DNA of 64,000 nucleotides from Neokomagataea anthophila (lineage in GTDB: Bacteria > Pseudomonadota > Alphaproteobacteria > Acetobacterales > Acetobacteraceae), in the NCBI RefSeq assembly GCF_018122595.1, contig NZ_JAGRQH010000002.1:1-64000 (forward strand), written 5' to 3'. The position numbers were made by a program, and so were the translations under genes. Position 1 is the stretch's first letter. The number at the start of each line of letters is the position of its first letter. Under the pieces are notes generated by a model. The model ran no database searches. It saw only the letters and a program-made list of their open reading frames with translations, and was not told the origin of the DNA. Positions 54,806 to 63,329 of this stretch are shown here, one piece after another.

Positions 54806-56230
54806 ATGTTTGGCCTATCCGCTTTATTCTTGGCGCGATTTCAATTCGCGTTCACAGTCGGGTTTCATATTGTATTCCCGGCCTTTTCTATCGGGCTAGC
54901 TGCCTACCTCGCCGTTCTCGAAGGCCTCTGGCTGAAGACCGGCCGTGGCGCCTACCTCGACCTCTTTAAATACTGGCTCAAAATCTTCGCTATCGTTTTC
55001 GCGATGGGCGTCGTGTCCGGGCTAGTAATGTCCTACGAATTCGGCACGAACTGGTCTCAGTTCTCACAAAAAGCTGGCCCGGTCCTCGGCCCAATGCTTG
55101 CTTACGAAGTGATGACCGCCTTCTTCTTGGAAGCAGGTTTCCTTGGCGTCATGATGTTCGGCCTCAACCGCGTGGGTAAAGGGCTGCACTTCGGCTCCAC
55201 CTGTATGGTGTCCATTGGTACGCTGATTTCCATGACATGGATTCTGTCTTCAAACTCATGGATGCAGACGCCACAGGGTTACATTATTGACCAAGCAACC
55301 GGCCGTTTCCTCCCGAAGGATTGGTTGCAAATCGTCTTTAATCCATCCTTCCCATACCGTCTGGTCCACATGGGTCTGGCCGCATTCCTGTGCGTTGCCT
55401 TCATCGTGGCTGGCGTTGGTGGCTGGCACTTGCTGAAAGCGCGCCGTGAAGGCCGTCAACCATCCGAACAAGTGCGCCTGATGTTCTCCATGGCCATGTG
55501 GATGGCCGCAATCGTCTCCCCGATCCAAGTTCTGGCAGGCGATACGCAAGGTCTGAACACGCTGGAATACCAGCCTGCTAAGATCGCTGCGATGGAAGGT
55601 GACTGGGAGTCCGAAGGTCGCGCACCAGAAATCCTGTTCGGTATTCCAGACATGGAAACCGAAACAACGAAATACCGTGTCGAACTGCCATTGGTTGGTT
55701 CTTTGATCCTGACGCACAGCCTCGATGGCAAAGTGCCGGGCCTGAAAGACTACCCGAAGGACATTCGCCCGTATTCACCACTCTTGTTCTTCTCCTTCCG
55801 CATCATGGTCGCTCTGGGCATGCTGATGGTACTGGTCGGTCTGTGGTCCTTGTGGCTGCGCTGGAAGGGCCGCCTGTACAACACAGCACTTCTGCACCGC
55901 GTTGCACTCCTGATGTCCCCTGCTGGCTTTATAGCTCTGCTGTGCGGCTGGATCACCACCGAAGTCGGGCGTCAGCCTTTCACGGTGTACGGTCTTCTGC
56001 GTACGGATGAAAGTGCGTCCCCGATCTCCCTTGGCAGCATCGAAACCTCGATGGTCGCCTTCGTGATCGTGTATTTCATCGTCTTCGCGGGTGGTATGGG
56101 CATTCTGCTGAACGCATTCCGTCATGAGCCTCATAACAATGAAGAAGGCCCAGACGAGCATCAGCCGCATATGTCTGCTGGCACCACGCAAGTCTCTCAC
56201 CACCCCCATGGCCACGGCCTGGCAGAGTAA
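54806..56230 (+). CDS. cydA: Cytochrome bd-type (cyanide-insensitive) ubiquinol oxidase subunit I
   Basis: 474 residues with nine hydrophobic segments. Heme ligand His21 (VGFHIVFPAFSIG) and GDTQGLNTLEYQPAKIAAMEG are conserved. The short Q-loop matches CioA-type enzymes. The quinol/heme motif usually written GRQPW reads GRQPF. The ribosome site AGGAGG precedes the ATG. It accepts electrons from ubiquinol produced by dehydrogenases such as Gcd. Confidence 0.95.
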   Translation: MFGLSALFLARFQFAFTVGFHIVFPAFSIGLAAYLAVLEGLWLKTGRGAYLDLFKYWLKIFAIVFAMGVVSGLVMSYEFGTNWSQFSQKAGPVLGPMLAYEVMTAFFLEAGFLGVMMFGLNRVGKGLHFGSTCMVSIGTLISMTWILSSNSWMQTPQGYIIDQATGRFLPKDWLQIVFNPSFPYRLVHMGLAAFLCVAFIVAGVGGWHLLKARREGRQPSEQVRLMFSMAMWMAAIVSPIQVLAGDTQGLNTLEYQPAKIAAMEGDWESEGRAPEILFGIPDMETETTKYRVELPLVGSLILTHSLDGKVPGLKDYPKDIRPYSPLLFFSFRIMVALGMLMVLVGLWSLWLRWKGRLYNTALLHRVALLMSPAGFIALLCGWITTEVGRQPFTVYGLLRTDESASPISLGSIETSMVAFVIVYFIVFAGGMGILLNAFRHEPHNNEEGPDEHQPHMSAGTTQVSHHPHGHGLAE

Positions 56231-56250
56231 GAAGTCAGAGAGAAGTATCG

Positions 56251-57273
56251 ATGTTAGAATCAGCCTACTGGCTTCCCGTGGTATGGGCCGTTCTCGCGGC
56301 CACAGCCATCTTCCTCTACGTCATTCTTGACGGGTTCGACCTCGGTATCGGTGTCCTGTTCCTTAAGGAACGGGACCACGACCACCGTAACGTCATGGTC
56401 AACACAGTCGCCCCTGTCTGGGACGGCAACGAAACGTGGATGATCTTTGGCGGCGCCACGCTCTACGGCGTTTTCCCCGTCGCATACGGCACAATCCTGC
56501 CTGCTCTGTACCTGCCAATCCTGTTCATGCTTCTGGCACTGATCATGCGTGGTGTGGCGTTTGAGTTCCGCTTCAAGATGAAGTCTTCCGCCAGCCAAAT
56601 GCTGTGGGACGGCGCTTTCTGTGGTGGCTCCATCGTCGCTTCCTTCATGCAAGGCATCATCCTCGGCACACTGGTCCAAGGCATCCCAACCAAAAACCAT
56701 GTTTTTGTTGGCTCATCCTTAGACTGGCTCACGCCGTTTGCCCTGTTCTGCGGCTTGGCAGTAACCATCGGTTATACCCTACTGGGTGCAACATGGTTGA
56801 TTTGGCGCTGTGAAGGTGAACTGCAACAAACCATGCGCCGCGCATCCTACAGCCTTGGCGTGCTCATGTTGCTGTGCATTGTCGCCGTCTCAGTGTGGAC
56901 GCTGAACCTGCACACCACCTACATGGACCGTTGGTTGATGTGGCCACAAATCGCACTGATTGCGCCGGTACCAGTCGCAACAGTTGTCGTCGCTGCCGCC
57001 CTTTTCTTGGGCCTGCGCCACAAGCCTTCGCAACTGCTGCCATTCGTAGCAACATTGCTGCTGTTCTTCCTGTGCTTCACAGGGTTGGGGATCAATGTCT
57101 GGCCGAACATCGTGCCGCCATCCATCTCCATCTGGGAAGCATCATCACCGCCACAATCGCAGGCCTTCCTGCTGGTTGGTGCCATGTTCCTTCTGCCGAT
57201 CATTCTTGCGTACACGATCTACTCTTACTACGTGTTCCGCGGGAAAGTGACGACAGAACATCACTACCACTAA
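56251..57273 (+). CDS. cydB: Cytochrome bd-type ubiquinol oxidase subunit II
   Basis: 340 residues with eight or nine membrane helices. VILDGFDLGIGVLF and WDGNETWMIFGGATLYGVFP are the CydB landmarks. Twenty bases after cydA. It completes the oxidase core. Confidence 0.95.
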   Translation: MLESAYWLPVVWAVLAATAIFLYVILDGFDLGIGVLFLKERDHDHRNVMVNTVAPVWDGNETWMIFGGATLYGVFPVAYGTILPALYLPILFMLLALIMRGVAFEFRFKMKSSASQMLWDGAFCGGSIVASFMQGIILGTLVQGIPTKNHVFVGSSLDWLTPFALFCGLAVTIGYTLLGATWLIWRCEGELQQTMRRASYSLGVLMLLCIVAVSVWTLNLHTTYMDRWLMWPQIALIAPVPVATVVVAAALFLGLRHKPSQLLPFVATLLLFFLCFTGLGINVWPNIVPPSISIWEASSPPQSQAFLLVGAMFLLPIILAYTIYSYYVFRGKVTTEHHYH

Positions 57274-57300
57274 GGCCATCACTCAGCAGGAGCGCTCGCG

Positions 57301-57456
57301 ATGAAGATTGAGTATGGAAGCCCAACAGAAGGAAAAGGCTTTTTCAGTTGGCTAAAACGCGTCGGCTGGCTTCTTGTCTTCTGGATTGGTGGCGTCGTCG
57401 TCGTAAGCTGCACTGCTGAATTGCTGAAGAAAATTATCTTCTCCGGCATGCACTAA
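57301..57456 (+). CDS. Small bd oxidase partner (DUF2474-type)
   Basis: 51 residues, beginning MKIEYGSPTEGKGFFSWLK; one hydrophobic helix (VGWLLVFWIGGVVVV) and a basic end. It lies 27 bases after cydB and before a terminator, the position of small CydX/CydZ/DUF2474 subunits. The ribosome site AGGAGCG is good. The role in stabilising the oxidase is inferred from family position. Confidence 0.8.
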   Translation: MKIEYGSPTEGKGFFSWLKRVGWLLVFWIGGVVVVSCTAELLKKIIFSGMH

Positions 57457-57460
57457 AAGA

Positions 57461-57494
57461 AAAACCCCACTCTGCGAAGAGTGGGGTTTTTTTA
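57461..57494 (+). terminator. Terminator of the bd oxidase operon
   Basis: AAAACCCCACTCT, loop GCGA, AGAGTGGGGTTTT, then TTT. It also caps the convergent secreted-protein gene, whose stop is 7 bases away. Confidence 0.92.
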
Positions 57495-57500
57495 TTGGCA

Positions 57501-57920
57501 TCAATGTCCGCCCGGGGTTCCTGCACTACCGCTCCCCATAGGGCCCGCAATCACATAGGCCTCACCAAATCTCCCTATAGCGGCCCCTGTCACAGGGTCA
57601 TGCAGGAACAACGTTCCATCCGGCAGTGACGGCTCAGCTGACGCCGCGGCTACATTTCGTTTCCACCACTGCACCACCTTACCCAACCACGTGTAATGCA
57701 AGGCCGGAGGAACCAGCACACGCTCTCCCACCACATTCTCATGTAAATTTAACTTTCCGCCATCAATAAAATGGGCCGTCACCATCGGCTCCACAAAAGT
57801 ATTAATCGCGTTCCCACGCTTCAATCTAATAGTATGCCCATGCGCCAAAACCGGCTTAATACTGGCACAATCTACTGCACAAAAAAGAGTCAAACATAGT
57901 ACATAACCACGTATACACAT
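57501..57920 (-). CDS. Secreted protein of unknown family, paralogue A
   Basis: 139 residues with a signal peptide (cleavage near VLA-HG). The C-terminal half shares LHYT, VQxWK, PDGTxxLHDPxTGxAIGxFGxAY and GPMG with the neighbouring 58077-58496 gene. No known family recognised. Same strand as its paralogue, 156 bases apart, but convergent with the oxidase operon, so not obviously linked to it. Confidence 0.6.
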   Translation of the reverse strand: MCIRGYVLCLTLFCAVDCASIKPVLAHGHTIRLKRGNAINTFVEPMVTAHFIDGGKLNLHENVVGERVLVPPALHYTWLGKVVQWWKRNVAAASAEPSLPDGTLFLHDPVTGAAIGRFGEAYVIAGPMGSGSAGTPGGH

Positions 57921-58076
57921 GACTTCCCCTTCCCTTTACGCGCAACATAACCATTCAATACCGCATAGACATAAAATAACTTCACTTACTCAATAGTATA
58001 CTCTTTAAACGTGGACAAAAAATACACATAGACCGCTGCCATTCTCACGTTTTCATGCAGTTACGGAGTATTTATT

Positions 58077-58496
58077 TCAGTTGCCGTGAGAAGCAATACC
58101 ATCCGTTCCCATTGGACCACTCATAAAATAAGCTGCCCCGAACTGTCCGATCGCAGTTCCCGTCATAGGGTCGTGCAACATAGGTGTTCCATCCGGAAAT
58201 GAATGATCTTCAGTCCTATCACGCGTCATAGCTTTCCACATCTGCACCCCTTGCCCAATAGCCGTATAATGCAAAGTCGGCCCATGAGCGGCATATACAG
58301 AGGACACACTACTCTTCATATAATGGCCAGATTGCTCAGCGAAATCGCCGCTAATATGAGACGAAACAAACATATTAATGGCCTTCTGCTGAGACGGAGG
58401 CACACTCCGTATATGCGCCCCAATCACCGGCGCCATAAGAAACAGAATAGGCACCCCCAACACACCGAGCCGCAGCCTCATCACAGACACACTCAT
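58077..58496 (-). CDS. Secreted protein of unknown family, paralogue B
   Basis: 139 residues with a signal peptide (MRLRLGVLGVPILFLMAPVIGA). The shared core is LHYTAIGQGVQMWK, FPDGTPMLHDPMTGTAIGQFGAAY and GPMG; the two proteins also share INxFV in their N-terminal halves. The spacer downstream (57921-58076) is AT-rich and without a recognised signal. Function unknown; duplicated copy. Confidence 0.6.
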   Translation of the reverse strand: MSVSVMRLRLGVLGVPILFLMAPVIGAHIRSVPPSQQKAINMFVSSHISGDFAEQSGHYMKSSVSSVYAAHGPTLHYTAIGQGVQMWKAMTRDRTEDHSFPDGTPMLHDPMTGTAIGQFGAAYFMSGPMGTDGIASHGN

Positions 58497-58579
58497 AGCA
58501 AAACTCCTTCGCCTGACATCACAACCCTATGCGGCACTCAGCGTGTCTGGGCACTAAAAACCCCGTAACCTTCTTCAAC

Positions 58580-59281
58580 TCACATCTTTAGCCCGCCGTA
58601 ACGCAGCAAATTCCTCAACCGTTTTTGCGCGCACAAAAGGATTAATCGCTCACTAACCAAACGCACCGGCAAAGTTGCATGCCCCTCTGCTCTAAGGCGC
58701 AGTACTTCTGCTTCATACGCTTCTAAAGCCGCATTTTCGGGATCTACCCGGCGCGCAAAACGAACATTTGATTCCGTATATTCATGCCCAGCACACACCC
58801 ATGTCTCACCGGGTAGTGCCTCAAACTGACCAATACTCGCGAACAACTCCGCAGCCGTCCCCTCAAGCAGGCGCCCACACCCAGCACTAAACAACACATC
58901 ACCACAAAATAGCGCTGGAACCTGTGGCACAACATACGAAACATGCCCAACAGCATGCCCCGGCGTGGCCAAAACCTGCACAGTCAAACCCGCTAGTTCT
59001 AACGTCTCTCCACCGCGTATAATTGTATCCAATCGCGGCATAGCTGGTGCTTCGGCGCCAATCACACGGGCCCCATACCGCTTACGCAGCGCATCCGTGC
59101 CCCCCACATGATCAGCGTGATGATGCGTCAATAAAATCCAATCGAGATGCCCATCTGCCAAAACCTTTGCGCACTCTTCCGCAGAGCCAGGATCAATCAA
59201 AACCCTTTGCCCCTCAGGGCACGTTACTAGCCATGCATAATTATCACTTAAAACAGGAATTCCCTGCACATTGTAAGACAT
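58580..59281 (-). CDS. gloB: Hydroxyacylglutathione hydrolase (glyoxalase II)
   Basis: 233 residues, start at MSYNVQGIPV. Metallo-beta-lactamase fold with THHHADH (52-58) binding two metals, and CGDVLFSAGCGRLLEG. It hydrolyses S-lactoylglutathione. Divergent with the methyltransferase gene, a common pairing in Alphaproteobacteria. Confidence 0.95.
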   Translation of the reverse strand: MSYNVQGIPVLSDNYAWLVTCPEGQRVLIDPGSAEECAKVLADGHLDWILLTHHHADHVGGTDALRKRYGARVIGAEAPAMPRLDTIIRGGETLELAGLTVQVLATPGHAVGHVSYVVPQVPALFCGDVLFSAGCGRLLEGTAAELFASIGQFEALPGETWVCAGHEYTESNVRFARRVDPENAALEAYEAEVLRLRAEGHATLPVRLVSERLILLCAQKRLRNLLRYGGLKM

Positions 59282-59322
59282 GATTATTTCCTTTCCCCAC
59301 CGTAAAACGCTACATAAAGCGT

Positions 59323-60048
59323 ATGCAGACAAACAGGCTCCACACCCCGGATATTTCTGCGTTTTATAGGACCCCGGTTGGACAAAGGGTACAAACCCTA
59401 CTCCAACGGCACATCAAGTCTTTACCTTTTCCACCCTGCCAACAGGCCATCGCACTTGGCCATGCCACCCCCTATCGGCGTGCTTTGCCTGACAACACGA
59501 TTTTCGCACATCTCACACCCCCATCTCACCAAGAAGCAGGCCAAAAACACTGCATCGTCGATACAACACGACTTCCTTTCGATGACTGCTCCGTGCCTCT
59601 TATTCTTGCGGTACATGCCCTCGAATTTGCACCATCCCCCTCAGAGCTTCTCCGCGCCTTATGGAAAAGCCTGCGCGATGACGGCCACCTCATCCTCGTC
59701 ATTCCCAACCGTTCAGGGCTTTGGGCTCATTCGGACCGAACACCCTTCGGGCACGGCACACCCTTCAGCACTCAACAAATTCAACGCCTTCTTACGCAAA
59801 ATCTTTTTAAAACAGACTATAAACGTTCAACCCTCATCGCGCCCCCCTGCATGCTCACCCACAGTTCTGGCCGTATGATAGAATACCTAGCCCCTTACCT
59901 GCCTTCGCCCTGTGCTGGCCTGCATCTTCTCGTCGTGCGCAAGAACCTGTACGCTGGCCTTCCATTAGCCGTATCGCACAAAGCTGTGCCCTCGGCCCGA
60001 CAGATTACCGCCGCAGCATGGAGCCAACAGGATCCTTCCGCGTCTTGA
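59323..60048 (+). CDS. SAM-dependent methyltransferase, gloB neighbour
   Basis: 241 residues. The SAM-binding loop is seen as ALGHATPYRR (a degenerate motif I), then DTTRLPFDDCSVPLILAVHALEF and HLILVIPNRSGLWA. It falls in a class I methyltransferase group that lies beside gloB in Alphaproteobacteria; the substrate is unknown. Forty-two bases lie between the two divergent starts. Confidence 0.8.
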   Translation: MQTNRLHTPDISAFYRTPVGQRVQTLLQRHIKSLPFPPCQQAIALGHATPYRRALPDNTIFAHLTPPSHQEAGQKHCIVDTTRLPFDDCSVPLILAVHALEFAPSPSELLRALWKSLRDDGHLILVIPNRSGLWAHSDRTPFGHGTPFSTQQIQRLLTQNLFKTDYKRSTLIAPPCMLTHSSGRMIEYLAPYLPSPCAGLHLLVVRKNLYAGLPLAVSHKAVPSARQITAAAWSQQDPSAS

Positions 60049-60080
60049 CCCACCCGCTCAGCAACGCCAAAGAGTGACCT

Positions 60081-60758
60081 ATGTCTTTGATCCAATCTTT
60101 TAAGCTCGTCCTGTCGCCCCCGCATCGCGCCGCGACCCCCTTCCTCGCAGCAGGTGCAGCCGTTGCACTTCTTGGTCGCCTGACGCCTTGGCGCTGCACA
60201 CGCGCTCTCGGCAAAGCGGGCCTCGCTTTCTCAGCATTCTGCCTCTACTTCTTCCGGGACCCGAACCGCTTCCCGCCACAAGATGATAGCTTGGTCATTG
60301 CCCCTGCAGATGGCCGCGTTACGGGCATTTCTCTCGTCGCACCACCAACAGCATTGGAAATGGGAAACACACCAGTCTGGCGCGTATCCATCTTCCTCTC
60401 TGTTCTGGACGTACATATTAACCGCATGCCAGCCGCCGGTAAGGTCACGAAAGTTGCCTATCACGCAGGCAAATTCCTAAATGCCAGCCTCGACAAGGCC
60501 TCCGAGCATAACGAACGTAATGAATTACGCCTCACCTTAGCTGATGGCCGCAATATCGGCGTGGTCCAGATTGCAGGCCTGATTGCGCGCCGCATTCTGT
60601 GCTTCGTCGACGAAGGGGATGCCGTCGAAGCGGGTGAACGCTTTGGCCTAATTCGCTTCGGTTCACGCACCGATGTATACCTGCCAGCAGGAATCGAACC
60701 CTTGGTCGAAAAAGGCCAAACCATGACCGGCGGTGAAACCGTCCTCGCCCGCTTATAA
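60081..60758 (+). CDS. psd: Phosphatidylserine decarboxylase (short type)
   Basis: 225 residues, archaeal-type length. The cleavage site is FGSR (193-196), giving pyruvoyl from Ser195; His113 (VHINR) is conserved. It makes phosphatidylethanolamine from phosphatidylserine. The stop overlaps the pssA start (TAATG). Confidence 0.93.
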   Translation: MSLIQSFKLVLSPPHRAATPFLAAGAAVALLGRLTPWRCTRALGKAGLAFSAFCLYFFRDPNRFPPQDDSLVIAPADGRVTGISLVAPPTALEMGNTPVWRVSIFLSVLDVHINRMPAAGKVTKVAYHAGKFLNASLDKASEHNERNELRLTLADGRNIGVVQIAGLIARRILCFVDEGDAVEAGERFGLIRFGSRTDVYLPAGIEPLVEKGQTMTGGETVLARL

Positions 60759-61651
60759 TGAAACAGGACGCCGCCGCGCCCATGCACGATACACAAACCC
60801 CACGCCAGAAACGGCGCATCCGCCGTCGCCTCCGCCGCATGGGGCGTCCTGCACGCGTGCGTGTGCGCGGCCCGTCTTTTAACCGTCTCATCCCTAACAT
60901 TTTAACCATGTTAGGGCTCTGCTCCGGCTTAAGCGGCATGCGCTTTGCACTGGAGCATAACTTCCAAAAAGCCGCGATTGCCCTGCTTATCGCCGCGTGC
61001 ATTGATGGACTGGACGGCCGCATTGCCCGTCTTCTCCGCGGCACATCACGCTTTGGTGCCGAGTTTGATAGCTTGTCAGACTTCGTTTGTTTCGGCGTAG
61101 CACCTTCTTTTGCATTGCTCATGTGGTCCCTTGAAAATGCGGGACGCTACGCCTTCATTCCCTGCATGATGTTCACCGTCTGCATGGCACTGCGCTTAGC
61201 CCGCTTTAACGCTGCCCTCGATGATGACGATAAGCCGGACTATTCCGCCAACTTCTTCACTGGCGTTCCTGCACCTGCTGGCGCGGGCATTGTCCTATTC
61301 CCCATTTTTTTGGGCTTAGAAGCGGACCGCCTAAAAATACCGAGCTTGGCAGCCTTCGCGCACTCTCCCATGGTCTCGGCATTATGCCTTGCATTCACCG
61401 GGATTTTGCTCGTTTCAACCGTGCCCGTATGGTCTTTTAAAAACTTTAAAGTCCCATCACGCTTTGTCTTACCCCTCCTACTCGGAACAGGGCTTTATAC
61501 AGGCTTTCTGGTCGCTGACCCTTGGGGAGCACTCGCAGGCGCTGGCGTGCTCTACATCATCATGATGCCGTTTTCACAACGCTCCTACCGCCGCTTACGT
61601 CAAGCCGCAGAAGAAATGAGTGAACGTATTGATGATGAAACGCCCGCATAA
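60758..61651 (+). CDS. pssA: CDP-diacylglycerol-serine O-phosphatidyltransferase
   Basis: 297 residues. CDP-alcohol phosphotransferase motif D83-x2-DG-x2-AR-x8-G-x3-D-x3-D108 is perfect. A basic N-terminal tail of about 40 residues precedes the membrane core. It supplies phosphatidylserine to Psd encoded just before it, so the pair makes phosphatidylethanolamine. Confidence 0.95.
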   Translation: MKQDAAAPMHDTQTPRQKRRIRRRLRRMGRPARVRVRGPSFNRLIPNILTMLGLCSGLSGMRFALEHNFQKAAIALLIAACIDGLDGRIARLLRGTSRFGAEFDSLSDFVCFGVAPSFALLMWSLENAGRYAFIPCMMFTVCMALRLARFNAALDDDDKPDYSANFFTGVPAPAGAGIVLFPIFLGLEADRLKIPSLAAFAHSPMVSALCLAFTGILLVSTVPVWSFKNFKVPSRFVLPLLLGTGLYTGFLVADPWGALAGAGVLYIIMMPFSQRSYRRLRQAAEEMSERIDDETPA

Positions 61652-61664
61652 TTCTGCGGGCGTT
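61639..61664 (+). terminator. Hairpin at the pssA stop
   Basis: AACGCCCGCA, loop with the stop codon TAATTC, TGCGGGCGTT. No T run, so termination may be weak. A second hairpin GCGGGG/CCCCGC lies at 61758-61777, before the convergent ROK gene. Confidence 0.5.
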
Positions 61665-61788
61665 GGCACTCAACATATGAGCGCAAAAGCAATCAACGCG
61701 CCCACATAATAGACCCACGGTCATCTCTCTGCTGAAAGCAAACCTCAGCAGGTGGAAGCGGGGCCATCAAACCCCGCCGAACGCGTTC

Positions 61789-62724
61789 TTACTCAGTCAC
61801 ATCCCACAGCCACGCTGCACCACGCACGCCAGAGCTATCACCGTGAATATTCTTCACGATAGGCGTTGTGCAGGTTGGAGTAATCACATGCTTCGCCAAC
61901 AGCGGCGGCACACGCTCATACAGTGACTTCAGGTTTGAAATCCCACCACCGACAACAATCACGTTCGGGTCAAGGAAGTTAATTGCAAGCGCACAAGCGC
62001 GTGCAAAACGCTCCATATAGCGGTTCAGAGCATCAATCGCTGCTTGGTCACCGTTCTTCGCGGCATCTTCAATACCAGCCGTATTACGGTTACCTTCCCC
62101 CAACCAGTCCGCAGCTAAAGCTGGACCGCATAAATACCGCTCCATACAGCCGGTATTGCCACAAAAACAGGTGCGTGCCGGCTGATCTTCAGGCGCTGGC
62201 CATGGCAGTGGAATATGCCCCCACTCACCCGCAATATGATGCTGCCCTTCCAACACACGCCCACGGTTTACAATGCCGGAGCCCATGCCTGTGCCGACAA
62301 TGATACCAAAAACCGTTGTCGCACCTTTCCCTGCACCATCCGCAGCTTCGGACAAGGCAAAGCAATTCGCGTCATTTTCTGTCCGCACAGGGCGGGCCAA
62401 AGCAGACTCTAAATCCTGACCAAAAGGCTGATTGTTCAACCAGGTTGCATTCGCATTTTTGATCAAGCCAGTTTCCGGAGAAATAGACCCCGGAATACCA
62501 ATCCCCAAAGTAGAGGTATGCTGCCCAGCCGACACGCGATGGCTCGGAACAGAGCCAAGACGGTGGTCCACACCCGCGACCAAATCACGAATAGCCAGAA
62601 CCATTTCGGGATAAACACCCGGATTAGGAATGCGCTCACGCAGGACCAAATCACCCTGTCGGTTAAGCGCTGCAATCTCGATCTTCGTTCCACCAAGATC
62701 GATGCCAAGACGATAATCAGCCAT
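61789..62724 (-). CDS. ROK-family sugar kinase (fructokinase-like)
   Basis: 311 residues. ATP-binding DLGGTK (9-14), ENDANCF (116-122), and zinc-binding H170 with CFCGNTGC (Cys186, 188, 193). It is closest in layout to Mak/ScrK-type ROK kinases that phosphorylate fructose; glucose or mannose cannot be ruled out. The 122-base gap to the upstream gene is unremarkable. Confidence 0.88.
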   Translation of the reverse strand: MADYRLGIDLGGTKIEIAALNRQGDLVLRERIPNPGVYPEMVLAIRDLVAGVDHRLGSVPSHRVSAGQHTSTLGIGIPGSISPETGLIKNANATWLNNQPFGQDLESALARPVRTENDANCFALSEAADGAGKGATTVFGIIVGTGMGSGIVNRGRVLEGQHHIAGEWGHIPLPWPAPEDQPARTCFCGNTGCMERYLCGPALAADWLGEGNRNTAGIEDAAKNGDQAAIDALNRYMERFARACALAINFLDPNVIVVGGGISNLKSLYERVPPLLAKHVITPTCTTPIVKNIHGDSSGVRGAAWLWDVTE

Positions 62725-62846
62725 CGTGTACCCCGTTACCTGAAAGGTCCAAACGTCGGTTGGTAAAAAAACACATGCCGCTTATGCGACGATCTGGTGC
62801 ACTCTGAAAGGGCTGGAAAGCATTTTTGCCGGACAAATTACCGCGA

Positions 62847-63329
62847 CTATGCTGCTTTCCCCTCCCGGAATGCGACCAATGCAGCCAAAATTGCGGCTGG
62901 CTCCGGCGGACATCCCGGCACAGAACGCTGTACACGCGTTAATCCTGCCAGCCCGCCTAATGTGGCATATCCCCCAGCAAACGGCCCGCCATCTACTGCA
63001 CACCGACCAATCGCAATTAACGACCTTCCTGCCGGCATCGCACGCCACACCTGATCCAACCGCTCTGCACAACGGCGCGATACCGCCCCCGTCACTAACA
63101 GCCAGTCTGCATCTTCAGGCTGCAAAACGCGCCGAAAGCCATTCTGTTCCAAAGCATATGCACCACCACACAGAGCATCCAACTCCATGGCACAACCTTC
63201 ACAACTTCCTGTTTCTAAAAAATAAAGCCCTATCGGCAATTGTGTACGCTCGTCTGAAACGCCAGAACGCATCCGCCAACGTCGTACATCCAAAAATGCT
63301 TCTACTAAACTGATTGTGCGGCTTTTCAT
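62847..63329 (-). CDS. NuoB/HycG-like small subunit of a hydrogenase-related complex
   Basis: 160 residues. Fe-S-binding cysteines of the proximal cluster are C43, C46 (CEGC), C110 (GRCAVDGG) and C140 (VPGCPPEP). It resembles HycG/HyfI and NuoB. The N-terminal 30 residues are basic. It overlaps the next gene by 4 bases and is the last gene visible of this operon. Confidence 0.8.
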   Translation of the reverse strand: MKSRTISLVEAFLDVRRWRMRSGVSDERTQLPIGLYFLETGSCEGCAMELDALCGGAYALEQNGFRRVLQPEDADWLLVTGAVSRRCAERLDQVWRAMPAGRSLIAIGRCAVDGGPFAGGYATLGGLAGLTRVQRSVPGCPPEPAAILAALVAFREGKAA

